Assembly (NCBI GenBank): GCA_039589195.1
Contig: JBDHHV010000159.1
Location: 1-14,983, forward strand
DNA: 14,983 nt
Direction of reading: 5' to 3'
Source: JBDHAC01 sp039589195
Lineage (GTDB): Bacteria > Gemmatimonadota > Gemmatimonadetes > Palauibacterales > Palauibacteraceae
Positions 7,034-13,745 of the stretch are shown here, piece after piece (within the stretch, counting starts at the first letter, position 1; the number at the start of each line of letters is the position of its first letter). The notes beneath the pieces were generated by a model. That model was not told the DNA's origin. It saw only the letters and a program-made list of their open reading frames with translations, and did no database searches. The position numbers and the translations under genes were made by a program.

Positions 7034-9339
7034 GGCGAATACACCCGCTCGGCGTTCGCCTCGACCTGCGCCCGAGAGAACCACGCCGGTTTGAATCGCT
7101 TCTGCGAGTACAGGGGCGCCTGGTCGAAGTAATGGGCGGAGGCGGGGTCTCCGCTTTGACCGAACGTCAGGATCGAGCGGGCCTGAACCTGCGGGCCGAA
7201 CTCCACGACCTTCACGAACGAGTTCCCGTGCACGCCGTAGCGGCGTATCCCACCTGGCGCTGGCCTCGACGTGTACGTGAACACCGAGCCAAGCCAGCCC
7301 GGTGCCCCGGCCACCGGCAGGCTCGGCTGATCATCGTCGAACGGCTTCCGGCCGCTCGCGTCCGGTCGTTGCATCCGGTTGAGGTCACCCCACGGGACGC
7401 GCCACGTCTCCCAGTCCCTTTCGAGTCGGTCCAGCACGGCGGCCAGCGCCGTGATCCTCGGCCACGGCTGCTCCTGCCATCGTTCTTCCCCCCGATCCCA
7501 AATCTCTGCCCACCGCACGAACAGAGTCGTGGCGATCGACTCGATCGTGGCCTCGCGATCCCACGTCTCGAGTTCCCTCACGGGCTCCCGCACCAGATTG
7601 GCGCGAGTAGGGCGGGTCTGCTCGAGTTGCCGAAACTCCTCCAGCAGTGGAGGGAGCAGGTCATCCGCCGCGGTCAACCGCGTGTCCAGGACCGCCCGCG
7701 CGAAGTCCTCGAGCGTGACGTCCCGCAGCTCGCCGAGCACCCGCCGCGACGACCGAGCGCGTGGGTTGTCCGTCTCACGGCCGACCATGTACGGAGGGAA
7801 CGCCACCCTCTCATCGGTGAGACCGTCGGTGGCGGTGAACGGGTATCCGGTGGCCGGGTTCAGATACTGGGGGAGCTCATCCAGCGCGTGGTAGCCGTTC
7901 CACTCCGTGCCCGGATCGCTACCATCCACCGGTAGGGACCAATCGTACGCGACGGACCGTCGAGGTACGGCCGCGTTGTAGATGTATTGGATGTTGCCGT
8001 CGGCGTCGGCGTACATGGTGTTCTGGTACGGGACGGCCAGCCGGGCGACGGCCGCGCGCCATTCCTCCAGCGTTTGGGCGCGCATCATCCCGTACCATTG
8101 GTCGTACCAGCCGCCCTCCTCGAGCATCGTGACCCGGACGGCGAGCGGGCTAAGGCTCTCAGCCGACTCCGATCCGTTCGGAGAGTCTTCGCCATCCAGC
8201 TCGCGGATCCCGAGAATCGGGCCGTGGTGCGTCTTGATGAACCGAAACTCGAGCTCCTCCACTGCGCCGTCCTCACCCGCCTGGCGCACGCCGACGGTCT
8301 CGGTCCACACTGTCAGATCGCGCCATTCTTCGCCGTAGCGGTACACCGGGCTCCCCTCGCGCCACTCGACCGTCTCCACGTACAGGTCCCCGATGTCCGA
8401 GTAGTTGTCGGTATACGACCACCCGAGCCGCTCGTTGTGCCCCATGTACGGAAACATGAACCCGAACCGCGACAGACCCGAGAAGACGAGGCCCTCGTCG
8501 CTGTGCAGGTGGATCTCGGTGTATTGCGACAGGCCGAAGAACGCGACGTGTGGGTTGATGAGCAGCATCGGGTGGCCGCTCGCCGTGCGAGAGCCCGCGA
8601 TGGCCCATTCGTTCGAGCCCAGCGGCCGTTCGCCACCCGGGGTCGGATCGTCCCGGAAGGCCAGGCTCTGGAGGCGGGACGCACCATCGGAGGCTGGCCC
8701 GGCGGGGATCGGCCCTGCCAAGCCCGCTCCGGATGAGCCCGAACCCTCGATCCTCGCTCCGTCGAGCAGGCGTCGGCTGTCCGTGCGCCGTAGTCCCGCG
8801 TAGCCGATGTACTCGTTGTGGTGATACTTGAAGCGCAGCAGCGCGATCGCGTACCACGGTTCCACGCGCTCGAGTAACCGGCGCTCCACGTCTGGGTGCT
8901 TCTCCAGGTAATGGTTGAAGCCCTCGGCGTACGCGTCATACAGCGAGCGCATCTCATCGGGCGCCCGGTCGTATTCATCACGTGACAGGCGCGGGATTTC
9001 CATCGCGCGTGTGAGATAGTCGTCGAGAAGCGTCTCCTCGCCGTACAGCTCGGAAGCTCGTCCGATCGAACGGACGAAGTTGTCCTCGACCTGCCACCAG
9101 TTGTCTTCTGCCTCGGCGTACGCCTCACCGAAGATCACGCTCGCGTCCGTGGGGCCGTAGATGTGCGGGACGCCAAACGCATCGCGGTAGATCGTGACCG
9201 AGGCGGCCAGGGCGTCCCAGTCCACATCGCGAGGGGCATCGGCTGACCGGGCGTCGGGAATCGAACACCCACTCAACGCGGCGGCGAGTGAAAGGAGCGC
9301 GCCGGCGGGCAACATCTTTCGGAGCATTCGTGACTTCAT
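7030..9339 (-). CDS. Lipoprotein penicillin acylase family (Ntn-hydrolase) protein
   Basis: The protein has 769 residues from ATG 9339, supported by AGAGG six bases upstream. A longer frame to 9414 lacks such support. Residues 1-25 form a lipoprotein signal with lipobox LSGC (Cys25), so the enzyme is probably tethered to an envelope membrane. The alpha-chain region includes VTIYRDAFGVPHIYGPTDAS and FGEAYAEAEDNWWQVE. A Gly/Ser/Pro-rich linker (about 198-241) then leads to SNEWAIAGSRTASG. Its Ser242 is the expected autoprocessing site and N-terminal nucleophile of the beta chain. THHGPI (370-375) and QNTMYADADGNI (439-450) are further family blocks. The family hydrolyses amides such as penicillins, acyl-homoserine lactones, choloyl conjugates or acyl peptides; the substrate here is unknown. 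It is the first gene of an operon, its stop overlapping the next start. Confidence 0.93.
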   Translation of the reverse strand: MKSRMLRKMLPAGALLSLAAALSGCSIPDARSADAPRDVDWDALAASVTIYRDAFGVPHIYGPTDASVIFGEAYAEAEDNWWQVEDNFVRSIGRASELYGEETLLDDYLTRAMEIPRLSRDEYDRAPDEMRSLYDAYAEGFNHYLEKHPDVERRLLERVEPWYAIALLRFKYHHNEYIGYAGLRRTDSRRLLDGARIEGSGSSGAGLAGPIPAGPASDGASRLQSLAFRDDPTPGGERPLGSNEWAIAGSRTASGHPMLLINPHVAFFGLSQYTEIHLHSDEGLVFSGLSRFGFMFPYMGHNERLGWSYTDNYSDIGDLYVETVEWREGSPVYRYGEEWRDLTVWTETVGVRQAGEDGAVEELEFRFIKTHHGPILGIRELDGEDSPNGSESAESLSPLAVRVTMLEEGGWYDQWYGMMRAQTLEEWRAAVARLAVPYQNTMYADADGNIQYIYNAAVPRRSVAYDWSLPVDGSDPGTEWNGYHALDELPQYLNPATGYPFTATDGLTDERVAFPPYMVGRETDNPRARSSRRVLGELRDVTLEDFARAVLDTRLTAADDLLPPLLEEFRQLEQTRPTRANLVREPVRELETWDREATIESIATTLFVRWAEIWDRGEERWQEQPWPRITALAAVLDRLERDWETWRVPWGDLNRMQRPDASGRKPFDDDQPSLPVAGAPGWLGSVFTYTSRPAPGGIRRYGVHGNSFVKVVEFGPQVQARSILTFGQSGDPASAHYFDQAPLYSQKRFKPAWFSRAQVEANAERVYSP

Positions 9340-9446
9340 GTGGCGCCTCTGGGCTTGGTCGGGTCCCTCCAGGTCCTGGCGAGCGATTCGGTTCGGGAGT
9401 CGGCCCGCATTCATCCAACGTGGGGTGGCCGCGAGCCGTTCACCAG

Positions 9447-9962
9447 ATGGGCGCGGCCCTTGCAGGGCTTTGCGACAACGCCGATAGCGTGGCCCCGGGC
9501 GTTCAGTGTCACGCGCATGCCAGGCACATCATCGTGGAACATCAGTCGGAGAATTCGCTCGGGTCGGACCTGTTCGCGCGCCCGTACGATACGGGGCGCT
9601 GCGACGCCGACAGTCTTCCTGGCGACCTCGTAGTCCGAAACGAGTGGGCCGAATACTTCTCGGGTGTCCGGGGGAACGTGTTGGTCATCGATAGTGGAAC
9701 CGGCCCCGACGTACGCGAGGTCATCATGATCGATCTCCGGACGCGGAGGAGACTCCTGCAGCGCTCGTACCTGGACCTGGCCCCTAGCACCGACTCCCTC
9801 GCCATCGGGTTGTGGGATGGATACTATCTCGACGAGCCCCTACCGGGCTGCCCTCCGCCGATCGGCGGGTTGCTGCCCGGTGTGGACAGTCTCTTCATGG
9901 TGAATCTGCGCACGGGGGATGTGCGCTTTGCGGGGCGTACCCTGTGCGCGGTGAGACAATGA
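9447..9962 (+). CDS. Small Cys-containing protein of unknown function, start uncertain
   Basis: Coding evidence is strongest from about 9525 to the stop at 9960-9962. There the frame encodes a beta-rich protein with VVRNEWAEYFSGVRGNVLVI, VREVIMIDLRTRRRLLQRSY and VNLRTGDVRFAGRTLCAVRQ. These 'NVLVID.GTG.D.R...IDLRTR' and 'LRTGDV...GR.LC..RQ' blocks look like repeated strands of a secreted propeller-like or lipoprotein-type domain, with Cys near both ends. ATG 9447 gives 171 residues; GTG 9489 would give 157. Neither has a clear ribosome site or a signal peptide, although the cysteines suggest export. The frame stays open back to 9288, but that would run into the acylase gene on the other strand. 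The N-terminus may be lost or misread. The stop overlaps the next gene's ATG (ATGA). Confidence 0.5.
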   Translation: MGAALAGLCDNADSVAPGVQCHAHARHIIVEHQSENSLGSDLFARPYDTGRCDADSLPGDLVVRNEWAEYFSGVRGNVLVIDSGTGPDVREVIMIDLRTRRRLLQRSYLDLAPSTDSLAIGLWDGYYLDEPLPGCPPPIGGLLPGVDSLFMVNLRTGDVRFAGRTLCAVRQ

Positions 9963-10321
9963 CTCGACCTCTTCTAGCCCTCGCGGTAGCGAGCCTCCTG
10001 GCGTGCGGCGGAGCCGGCGCTGAGGATTCTCGGACATCCGGCGACGTTGCCTCCCGGTACGAGATCGACGCGACCAACGTCCCCGGCGGTCTCCGATCGC
10101 TGATACCTCTCGCCGCTCGGTGGGGCATCGGAGACGACGTGGAGCGCGCCGATTATGTCGAGCAGGCTACCGCCGCGGACCGTGAGGCGCTGAGAGAAGC
10201 GGTCCGGCCGCACCAGGCGCGCATCACGGCATGGCTGGACTCGTTCGGCGCTGACCCCATGTCCGACGAAGCCGCAGCCTTCATGTACATGCAGCTCGCG
10301 ATCGAGGAGATGCCGCGATAG
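9959..10321 (+). CDS. Small lipoprotein of unknown function
   Basis: The protein has 120 residues. ATG 9959 overlaps the TGA of the upstream gene, and GGTGAG lies just before it, so translation is probably coupled. A longer open frame to 9812 lies inside the upstream gene and is a shadow. The N-terminus is a lipoprotein signal: TRPLLALAVASLLAC with lipobox LLAC (Cys16), followed by GG rather than Asp at position +2. The mature part has RSLIPLAARWGIGDDVERADY (a run of short helices), DREALREAVRPHQARITAWLDSF and a PMSDEAAAFMYMQLAIEEM end. I recall this 'LIPLA.RWGIGDD..R....' and 'PMSDEAAAFMY...A.EEM' pattern from small uncharacterised conserved proteins. No catalytic residues are apparent. Confidence 0.8.
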   Translation: MTRPLLALAVASLLACGGAGAEDSRTSGDVASRYEIDATNVPGGLRSLIPLAARWGIGDDVERADYVEQATAADREALREAVRPHQARITAWLDSFGADPMSDEAAAFMYMQLAIEEMPR

Positions 10322-10339
10322 CCGCGACCCGTTCAGCCG

Positions 10340-10372
10340 CGACTCCCTCGCACGACCCTCGAACAACCCTCA
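10340..10372 (+). repeat. Three degenerate 11-nt direct repeats upstream of the DsrE-like gene
   Basis: CGACTCCCTCG (10340-10350), CACGACCCTCG (10351-10361) and AACAACCCTCA (10362-10372) run head to tail with an 11-nt period, sharing the core ACnnCCTC. They lie in the 65-nt gap between the lipoprotein stop and ATG 10387. The period is close to one DNA turn, so a protein-binding site is possible, but chance in pyrimidine-rich DNA cannot be excluded. Confidence 0.3.
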
Positions 10373-10386
10373 ATCCACGAGGTCCT

Positions 10387-10962
10387 ATGACCACCACGAA
10401 CGCGGCCGTACCTGCATCCGCCCGTCGAATCGGCTTCCTGGTTGCAGCGTTGGCCGCCGCGGGACCCCTGGATGCCCAACAGGCACCGCGGCGGACGGGT
10501 CCCGTCATCCGGTCGGCCGGTGGCGTGTTCGAGGTCCCACGGATCGATTTCGAGACGCCGCTGAACCTCACGTACCGCGTGGCGTTCGATGTCTCACAGG
10601 CCGCCGAGTCCCCCACCGGCGTGAACCCCGGGCTCAACACGGTCGCCCGGTTCCTGAACATGCACGCACGTGCGGGTGTCCCGCTCGGTCAGCTCCAGGT
10701 CGCGGTCGTCGTGCATGGGACCGCGGGGAAGGACCTCCTGCAGGACCACTCCTACCGGACTCGCCTGGCAACCGACAACCCGAATGCGGAGCTCGTTCGG
10801 GAGCTCGCCGAGGCAGGGGTTCGATTGATCCTCTGCGGTCAGACGGCGGCGTCCAGAGGACTACCGACGGATAGCCTGTTCGAGCCGGTCGAGGTAGCGC
10901 TCTCCGCGATGACCGCGCTGGCCGTACTCCAGGAAGACGGCTACCACGTCAATCCGTTCTGA
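10387..10962 (+). CDS. Exported DsrE/DsrF-like family protein
   Basis: The protein has 191 residues from ATG 10387, with GAGG (10379-10382) as ribosome site. Residues about 13-30 (RRIGFLVAALAAAGPLDA) form a signal peptide with cleavage near LDA-QQ. The mature protein is a DsrE-like alpha/beta fold. NTVARFLNMHARAGVP (84-99) is the helix after the first strand, QLQVAVVVHGTAGKDLL (102-118) the second strand and loop, and GVRLILCGQTAASRG (144-158) carries the conserved Cys150. VEVALSAMTALAVLQEDGYH (168-187) is the final helix, and the protein ends in NPF. The DsrE family holds sulfur-relay proteins with a persulfide-carrying cysteine. Exported single-domain forms like this are common but their role is unproven. 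The next gene begins 2 nt after the stop. Confidence 0.88.
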   Translation: MTTTNAAVPASARRIGFLVAALAAAGPLDAQQAPRRTGPVIRSAGGVFEVPRIDFETPLNLTYRVAFDVSQAAESPTGVNPGLNTVARFLNMHARAGVPLGQLQVAVVVHGTAGKDLLQDHSYRTRLATDNPNAELVRELAEAGVRLILCGQTAASRGLPTDSLFEPVEVALSAMTALAVLQEDGYHVNPF

Positions 10963-10964
10963 AG

Positions 10965-11573
10965 GTGTCCTCCGGACCGAGAAGCTGCGTGGCCGCGGTT
11001 CTGTGGCTGACCATCGGGCTTGCCGGGCCGGCCGCTCTCGGCGGTCAGAGCGAGGACGTGCCGGCGACGGTGGGAGTCCTGGCCGCGGGAGTGGGCGTGC
11101 TGGGGATCGGGTTGTTCGACATCGCGACGGCTTCGGCATCGGCTCGGCGCTACAACGAGCGCCATCTGGCGCTCAACCCCCTGTTCGACCCCAAGGCGAG
11201 GCGCTACGGGCCGGCGCTCTCGTTCTCGGTGGGCAGGTCGATTCGCTCCCCCGAGCCGCAGAGTCTCGACACGCGGCGTCCGATCGGACTGCCGCAGGGA
11301 GCGAAATCGCACAAAACAGCCACTCTCTGGTCGCTCGGGGCGACGCTGATTCCCTCCGGTATCGGATTGGCGACGGCCGCCGGCGGCGGCTGGAACGACA
11401 ACAAGACCACGCTCGCGATAGGGATCGCCGGGATGGCATCGGGGTGGCTCTTCGGCCCGAGCGCGGGTCATTGGTACGCGGAGCAGCATGGGCGCGCCTG
11501 GACCACGACGGGCCTCCGGGTCGGTCTCGTGGTCCTTGGGCTTCTTGCCCTGAGCACGGTCTCCTTCGACTAG
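10965..11573 (+). CDS. Small membrane protein of unknown function
   Basis: The protein has 202 residues from GTG 10965, 2 nt after the DsrE-like stop. A second in-frame GTG at 10989 has GAGAAG upstream and would give 194 residues with a tighter signal peptide. Hydrophobic segments lie at about 10-26 (signal or first pass), 34-56, 118-140, 148-166 and 183-199. The stretch ALNPLFDPKARRYGPALSFS follows the second segment, and GPSAGHWYAEQHGRAW (164-179) is a turn-rich block of the 'GPS.GH.YA.....RA' kind. I have seen that kind of block in small uncharacterised membrane proteins. It is probably an inner-membrane protein with four passes. Its closeness to the DsrE-like gene suggests co-expression but not a stated function. 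Confidence 0.75.
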   Translation: MSSGPRSCVAAVLWLTIGLAGPAALGGQSEDVPATVGVLAAGVGVLGIGLFDIATASASARRYNERHLALNPLFDPKARRYGPALSFSVGRSIRSPEPQSLDTRRPIGLPQGAKSHKTATLWSLGATLIPSGIGLATAAGGGWNDNKTTLAIGIAGMASGWLFGPSAGHWYAEQHGRAWTTTGLRVGLVVLGLLALSTVSFD

Positions 11574-11646
11574 CCGCCGCGGCTCCCGCGACGATTCCCC
11601 GCCGATCCGGCCTGCGCGACCGGCCGCTCGAACTGGGCTGCTCGGC

Positions 11647-12810
11647 TCAGCAGCACCCGTCCGGACCGCAGCAAGGCTCCGACGCGTTCGTCGTCAGGTC
11701 GTAGTTCGCTCCCTTGGTTTCCCGCGGCTCCCGGATCGGAGTTCGGGAGCAATCGAACGGTTCGGCGTCATCGGGCGGCACGGGTGTCAACGGTTCCACG
11801 AGCTCGAACGCATCCCGATACGGATCCCGGCGGTATAGCTGGAAGGTCTTGTCACACACGGCGTAACGCGTTCCACGCTTCATCCGATGGCCATCGTCGT
11901 CCAGGACCTCCTTGAACGGACCCTTGTAGATCACGGCCTGGTTTCGCTCCCAGCAAGGGCCTTCTTTTCCTTTGAACGCCTCCACCGTAACGGATCTGAA
12001 CTCCAGCCCGCGGACGGTGCGCCATGGATCGACCTGACGCTCTACCATCCGGATCCCGTGAAAGCCGGCCGACTCGAAGGCCTCCAGGAATCCCTCTTCC
12101 GTGAGGGCGCCGGAGATGCAGCCGGACCACAACTCTGGGTCGTCCTGCATATCCTCTGGCACCGGCTCGTCACTCACGATATCGGAGATGACCGCGCGTC
12201 CCCCAACCCGCAGTACGCGGTAGATCTCCCTGAAGAGCCTCGTCTTGTCCGCCGTATCTACCAGGTTCAGAACGCAGTTGGAGACGACGACATCGATCGA
12301 GGTGTCCGGCACCAGCGGGGCCGACCGGCGCAATTCCTCGGCGTGGGCGGCGGCGGCGAAAAGGTCTTCCGCGTTCCGGACCGGATCGGAGGCGAGCACC
12401 TCATCGAGCCGATCCAGGTCGAGCGCGAGATCCTGGATCCTACCGCGCCGGAACTCGACGTTTCCGTATCCCAACCGCTTGGCCACGGTCGGGGCGTTAC
12501 GACGCGCGAGGTCGAGCATCTCGCTCGTCATGTCGATGCCGATTACGCGACCTTCCGGACCGACGACCTGTGATGCGATGAAGCAGATCTTCCCCCCCCC
12601 GCTCCCGAGGTCGAGCACGGTCTCGCCCGGTCGGAGGTGCCGGCTCGGATCGCCGCACCCGTAGTCGCGCTCCAGGACCTCCTCAGGGAGAATCTCGAGG
12701 TAGCTGGGGTCGTAGTCGACCGGACAGCAGAGAGACATCTCCGTCGCGGCGGCTCCCTTCGCGTAGCGCTCGCGCACGGCGCGCTCGACGTTCAGTCCGG
12801 ATGCGGGCAT
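11647..12810 (-). CDS. arsM: ArsM-type arsenite S-adenosylmethionine methyltransferase
   Basis: The protein has 387 residues from ATG 12810, chosen because GGAG lies 8 nt upstream. ATG 12816, two codons earlier, is only 2 nt from it. The SAM motif VLDLGSGGGKICFI (65-78) and GIDMTSEML (91-99) mark a class I methyltransferase. The arsenite-binding cysteines of the ArsM family are all present: CCPVD (28-29), YGCGDP (Cys52), SNCVLN (Cys179) and SGCISGAL (Cys231). The family adds methyl groups to As(III) stepwise, giving methylated and volatile arsenicals. Beyond about residue 275 is an extra region with EGPCWERNQ and YAVCDKTFQLYRRDPYRD, ending in PCCGPDGCC. That tail may bind arsenic or zinc. A run of nine G on the coding strand encodes the GGG of the SAM motif. 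No arsR regulator is in view. A different metalloid substrate is possible but less likely. Confidence 0.9.
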   Translation of the reverse strand: MPASGLNVERAVRERYAKGAAATEMSLCCPVDYDPSYLEILPEEVLERDYGCGDPSRHLRPGETVLDLGSGGGKICFIASQVVGPEGRVIGIDMTSEMLDLARRNAPTVAKRLGYGNVEFRRGRIQDLALDLDRLDEVLASDPVRNAEDLFAAAAHAEELRRSAPLVPDTSIDVVVSNCVLNLVDTADKTRLFREIYRVLRVGGRAVISDIVSDEPVPEDMQDDPELWSGCISGALTEEGFLEAFESAGFHGIRMVERQVDPWRTVRGLEFRSVTVEAFKGKEGPCWERNQAVIYKGPFKEVLDDDGHRMKRGTRYAVCDKTFQLYRRDPYRDAFELVEPLTPVPPDDAEPFDCSRTPIREPRETKGANYDLTTNASEPCCGPDGCC

Positions 12811-12823
12811 AGACATGGCTCCA

Positions 12824-12837
12824 TGAGCGTTCGTTCA
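12824..12837. promoter_or_regulatory. Operator-like imperfect palindrome before arsM
   Basis: TGAGCGTTCGTTCA has the symmetric form TGA-n-CG-TT-CG-n-TCA, with only the fourth pair mismatched. It ends 14 nt before ATG 12810, in the place where a repressor would block RNA polymerase or the start of transcription. Its resemblance to an ArsR/SmtB-type site is only in general form. The GGAG ribosome site lies just beside it. Confidence 0.3.
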
Positions 12838-12898
12838 GACTCTGGGAATCCCGGGTCGGGTGGTCCGTCGACCCGTCCCCGGGGGAACTAACAGCCTG

Positions 12899-13612
12899 CT
12901 AGGCCGTTCGTGCGTGAATGTCCGCCTGGGCCAGCCGTCCGGTGCCCCTCTCGCCCTCGACGTGTTCCGGCTCTGCGGTCCCGGCCGCGTCATTCCCCGT
13001 CACGTTCGGGTGTGCGCCGCGGTGCGCACGGACCTTCGAATATCGCCACGCGGCGCCCCCCACAAGTAACACCGGGAGACCCCATAACACCCATCGGGCA
13101 TACACCATCGCCCAATCGATCACCGACCCGACCCGCTCGGAGAATAACCAGCCCACGCCGGCGTATGCCGTCGCCCAGGCCAGAAGACCAACCCCATCCA
13201 GCGCCAGAAAACGGTAAGCCGGCACGCGCCCGAACCCGGCGGCCGGTGCGATCAAGTTCCCGGCGCCAGGGATGAATTTGGCGGACAGTATGTAGGGAAC
13301 ACCGATGCGCGTCACACGCTCCTCCACGCCAAGCACGCACGCCTTTCGATTCGAGCTCAGGGCACACGCGGCGGCCACGAGACGGCACCCTGTCCACCTG
13401 CCGAGCCAGTACCAGAGCGCGTCGGCGGTCAGACCGCCCAACGCGGCACTGCCGACGATCAGCGGTAGGCTCAAACCGCCGGCGTGCGCGAGCGCGCCGC
13501 TCGCGATGAGGATGGGGACGCTGGCAATCGGCACCCCTGCGTACTCGGCGAACCCGAGCGCGAACAGGAGCGCGTAGCCATAGCTGTCGAGGATGTGGAG
13601 TAGTGCGTCCAT
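12899..13612 (-). CDS. DedA family membrane protein
   Basis: The protein has 237 residues from ATG 13612; the ribosome site is weak. The DedA/SNARE-associated (VTT) fold is recognised by three things. The N-terminal helix pair carries FAEYAGVPIASVPILIASGAL (about 21-41), a glycine-rich segment ALGGLTADALWYWLGRW (57-73) follows, and the signature KFIPGAGNLIAPAAGF (112-127) comes next. Hydrophobic helices follow at about 134-157 and 165-188. The last 45 residues are polar and Glu/Arg rich, probably cytoplasmic. DedA proteins are inner-membrane proteins linked to lipid flipping or proton-motive-force homeostasis. Glycine and asparagine sit where many members carry Ser-Thr or Arg after the FIPG motif. 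The next gene on this strand is arsM, 88 nt away, with no terminator between, so co-transcription is plausible. Confidence 0.88.
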   Translation of the reverse strand: MDALLHILDSYGYALLFALGFAEYAGVPIASVPILIASGALAHAGGLSLPLIVGSAALGGLTADALWYWLGRWTGCRLVAAACALSSNRKACVLGVEERVTRIGVPYILSAKFIPGAGNLIAPAAGFGRVPAYRFLALDGVGLLAWATAYAGVGWLFSERVGSVIDWAMVYARWVLWGLPVLLVGGAAWRYSKVRAHRGAHPNVTGNDAAGTAEPEHVEGERGTGRLAQADIHARTA

Positions 13613-13653
13613 GCCTATGCGGCGGTTTACGGTACATGGATCAGTCCTTGTGC

Positions 13654-13696
13654 CGACCGGTCTCGATCACCGTCCTGGAAACACCGAGACCCGTCG
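13654..13696. repeat. 12-nt near-perfect inverted repeat between the SDR and DedA genes
   Basis: CGACCGGTCTCG (13654-13665) and CGAGACCCGTCG (13685-13696) are inverted copies matching at 11 of 12 positions around a 19-nt spacer. The repeat lies downstream of the SDR stop (13746) and upstream of the dedA start (13612). It has no T-run on either strand, so it may be an operator, an mRNA stem-loop or a processing site rather than an intrinsic terminator. Confidence 0.5.
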
Positions 13697-13745
13697 CTCG
13701 GTTTCTGCGACTGCGCGGACGAGGCAACCCGACGACGATGCCGGA

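Noticed and set aside
7018..7935. 305-codon plus-strand frame
   Set aside because: It is antisense to the acylase C-terminus, which has good family similarity throughout; Arg/Pro/Val-rich composition suggests a shadow.
11637..11654. Perfect 6-bp stem-loop (GCTGCT/AGCAGC) across the arsM stop codon
   Set aside because: Part of it comes from the repeated Cys codons at the end of arsM and no T-run follows on either strand, so I did not call it a terminator.
12844..12890. 7-bp inverted repeat CGGGTCG/CGACCCG in the dedA-arsM gap
   Set aside because: Short GC-rich arms arise readily by chance in this composition and nothing else supports a function; noted only as a caution in the dedA-arsM finding.
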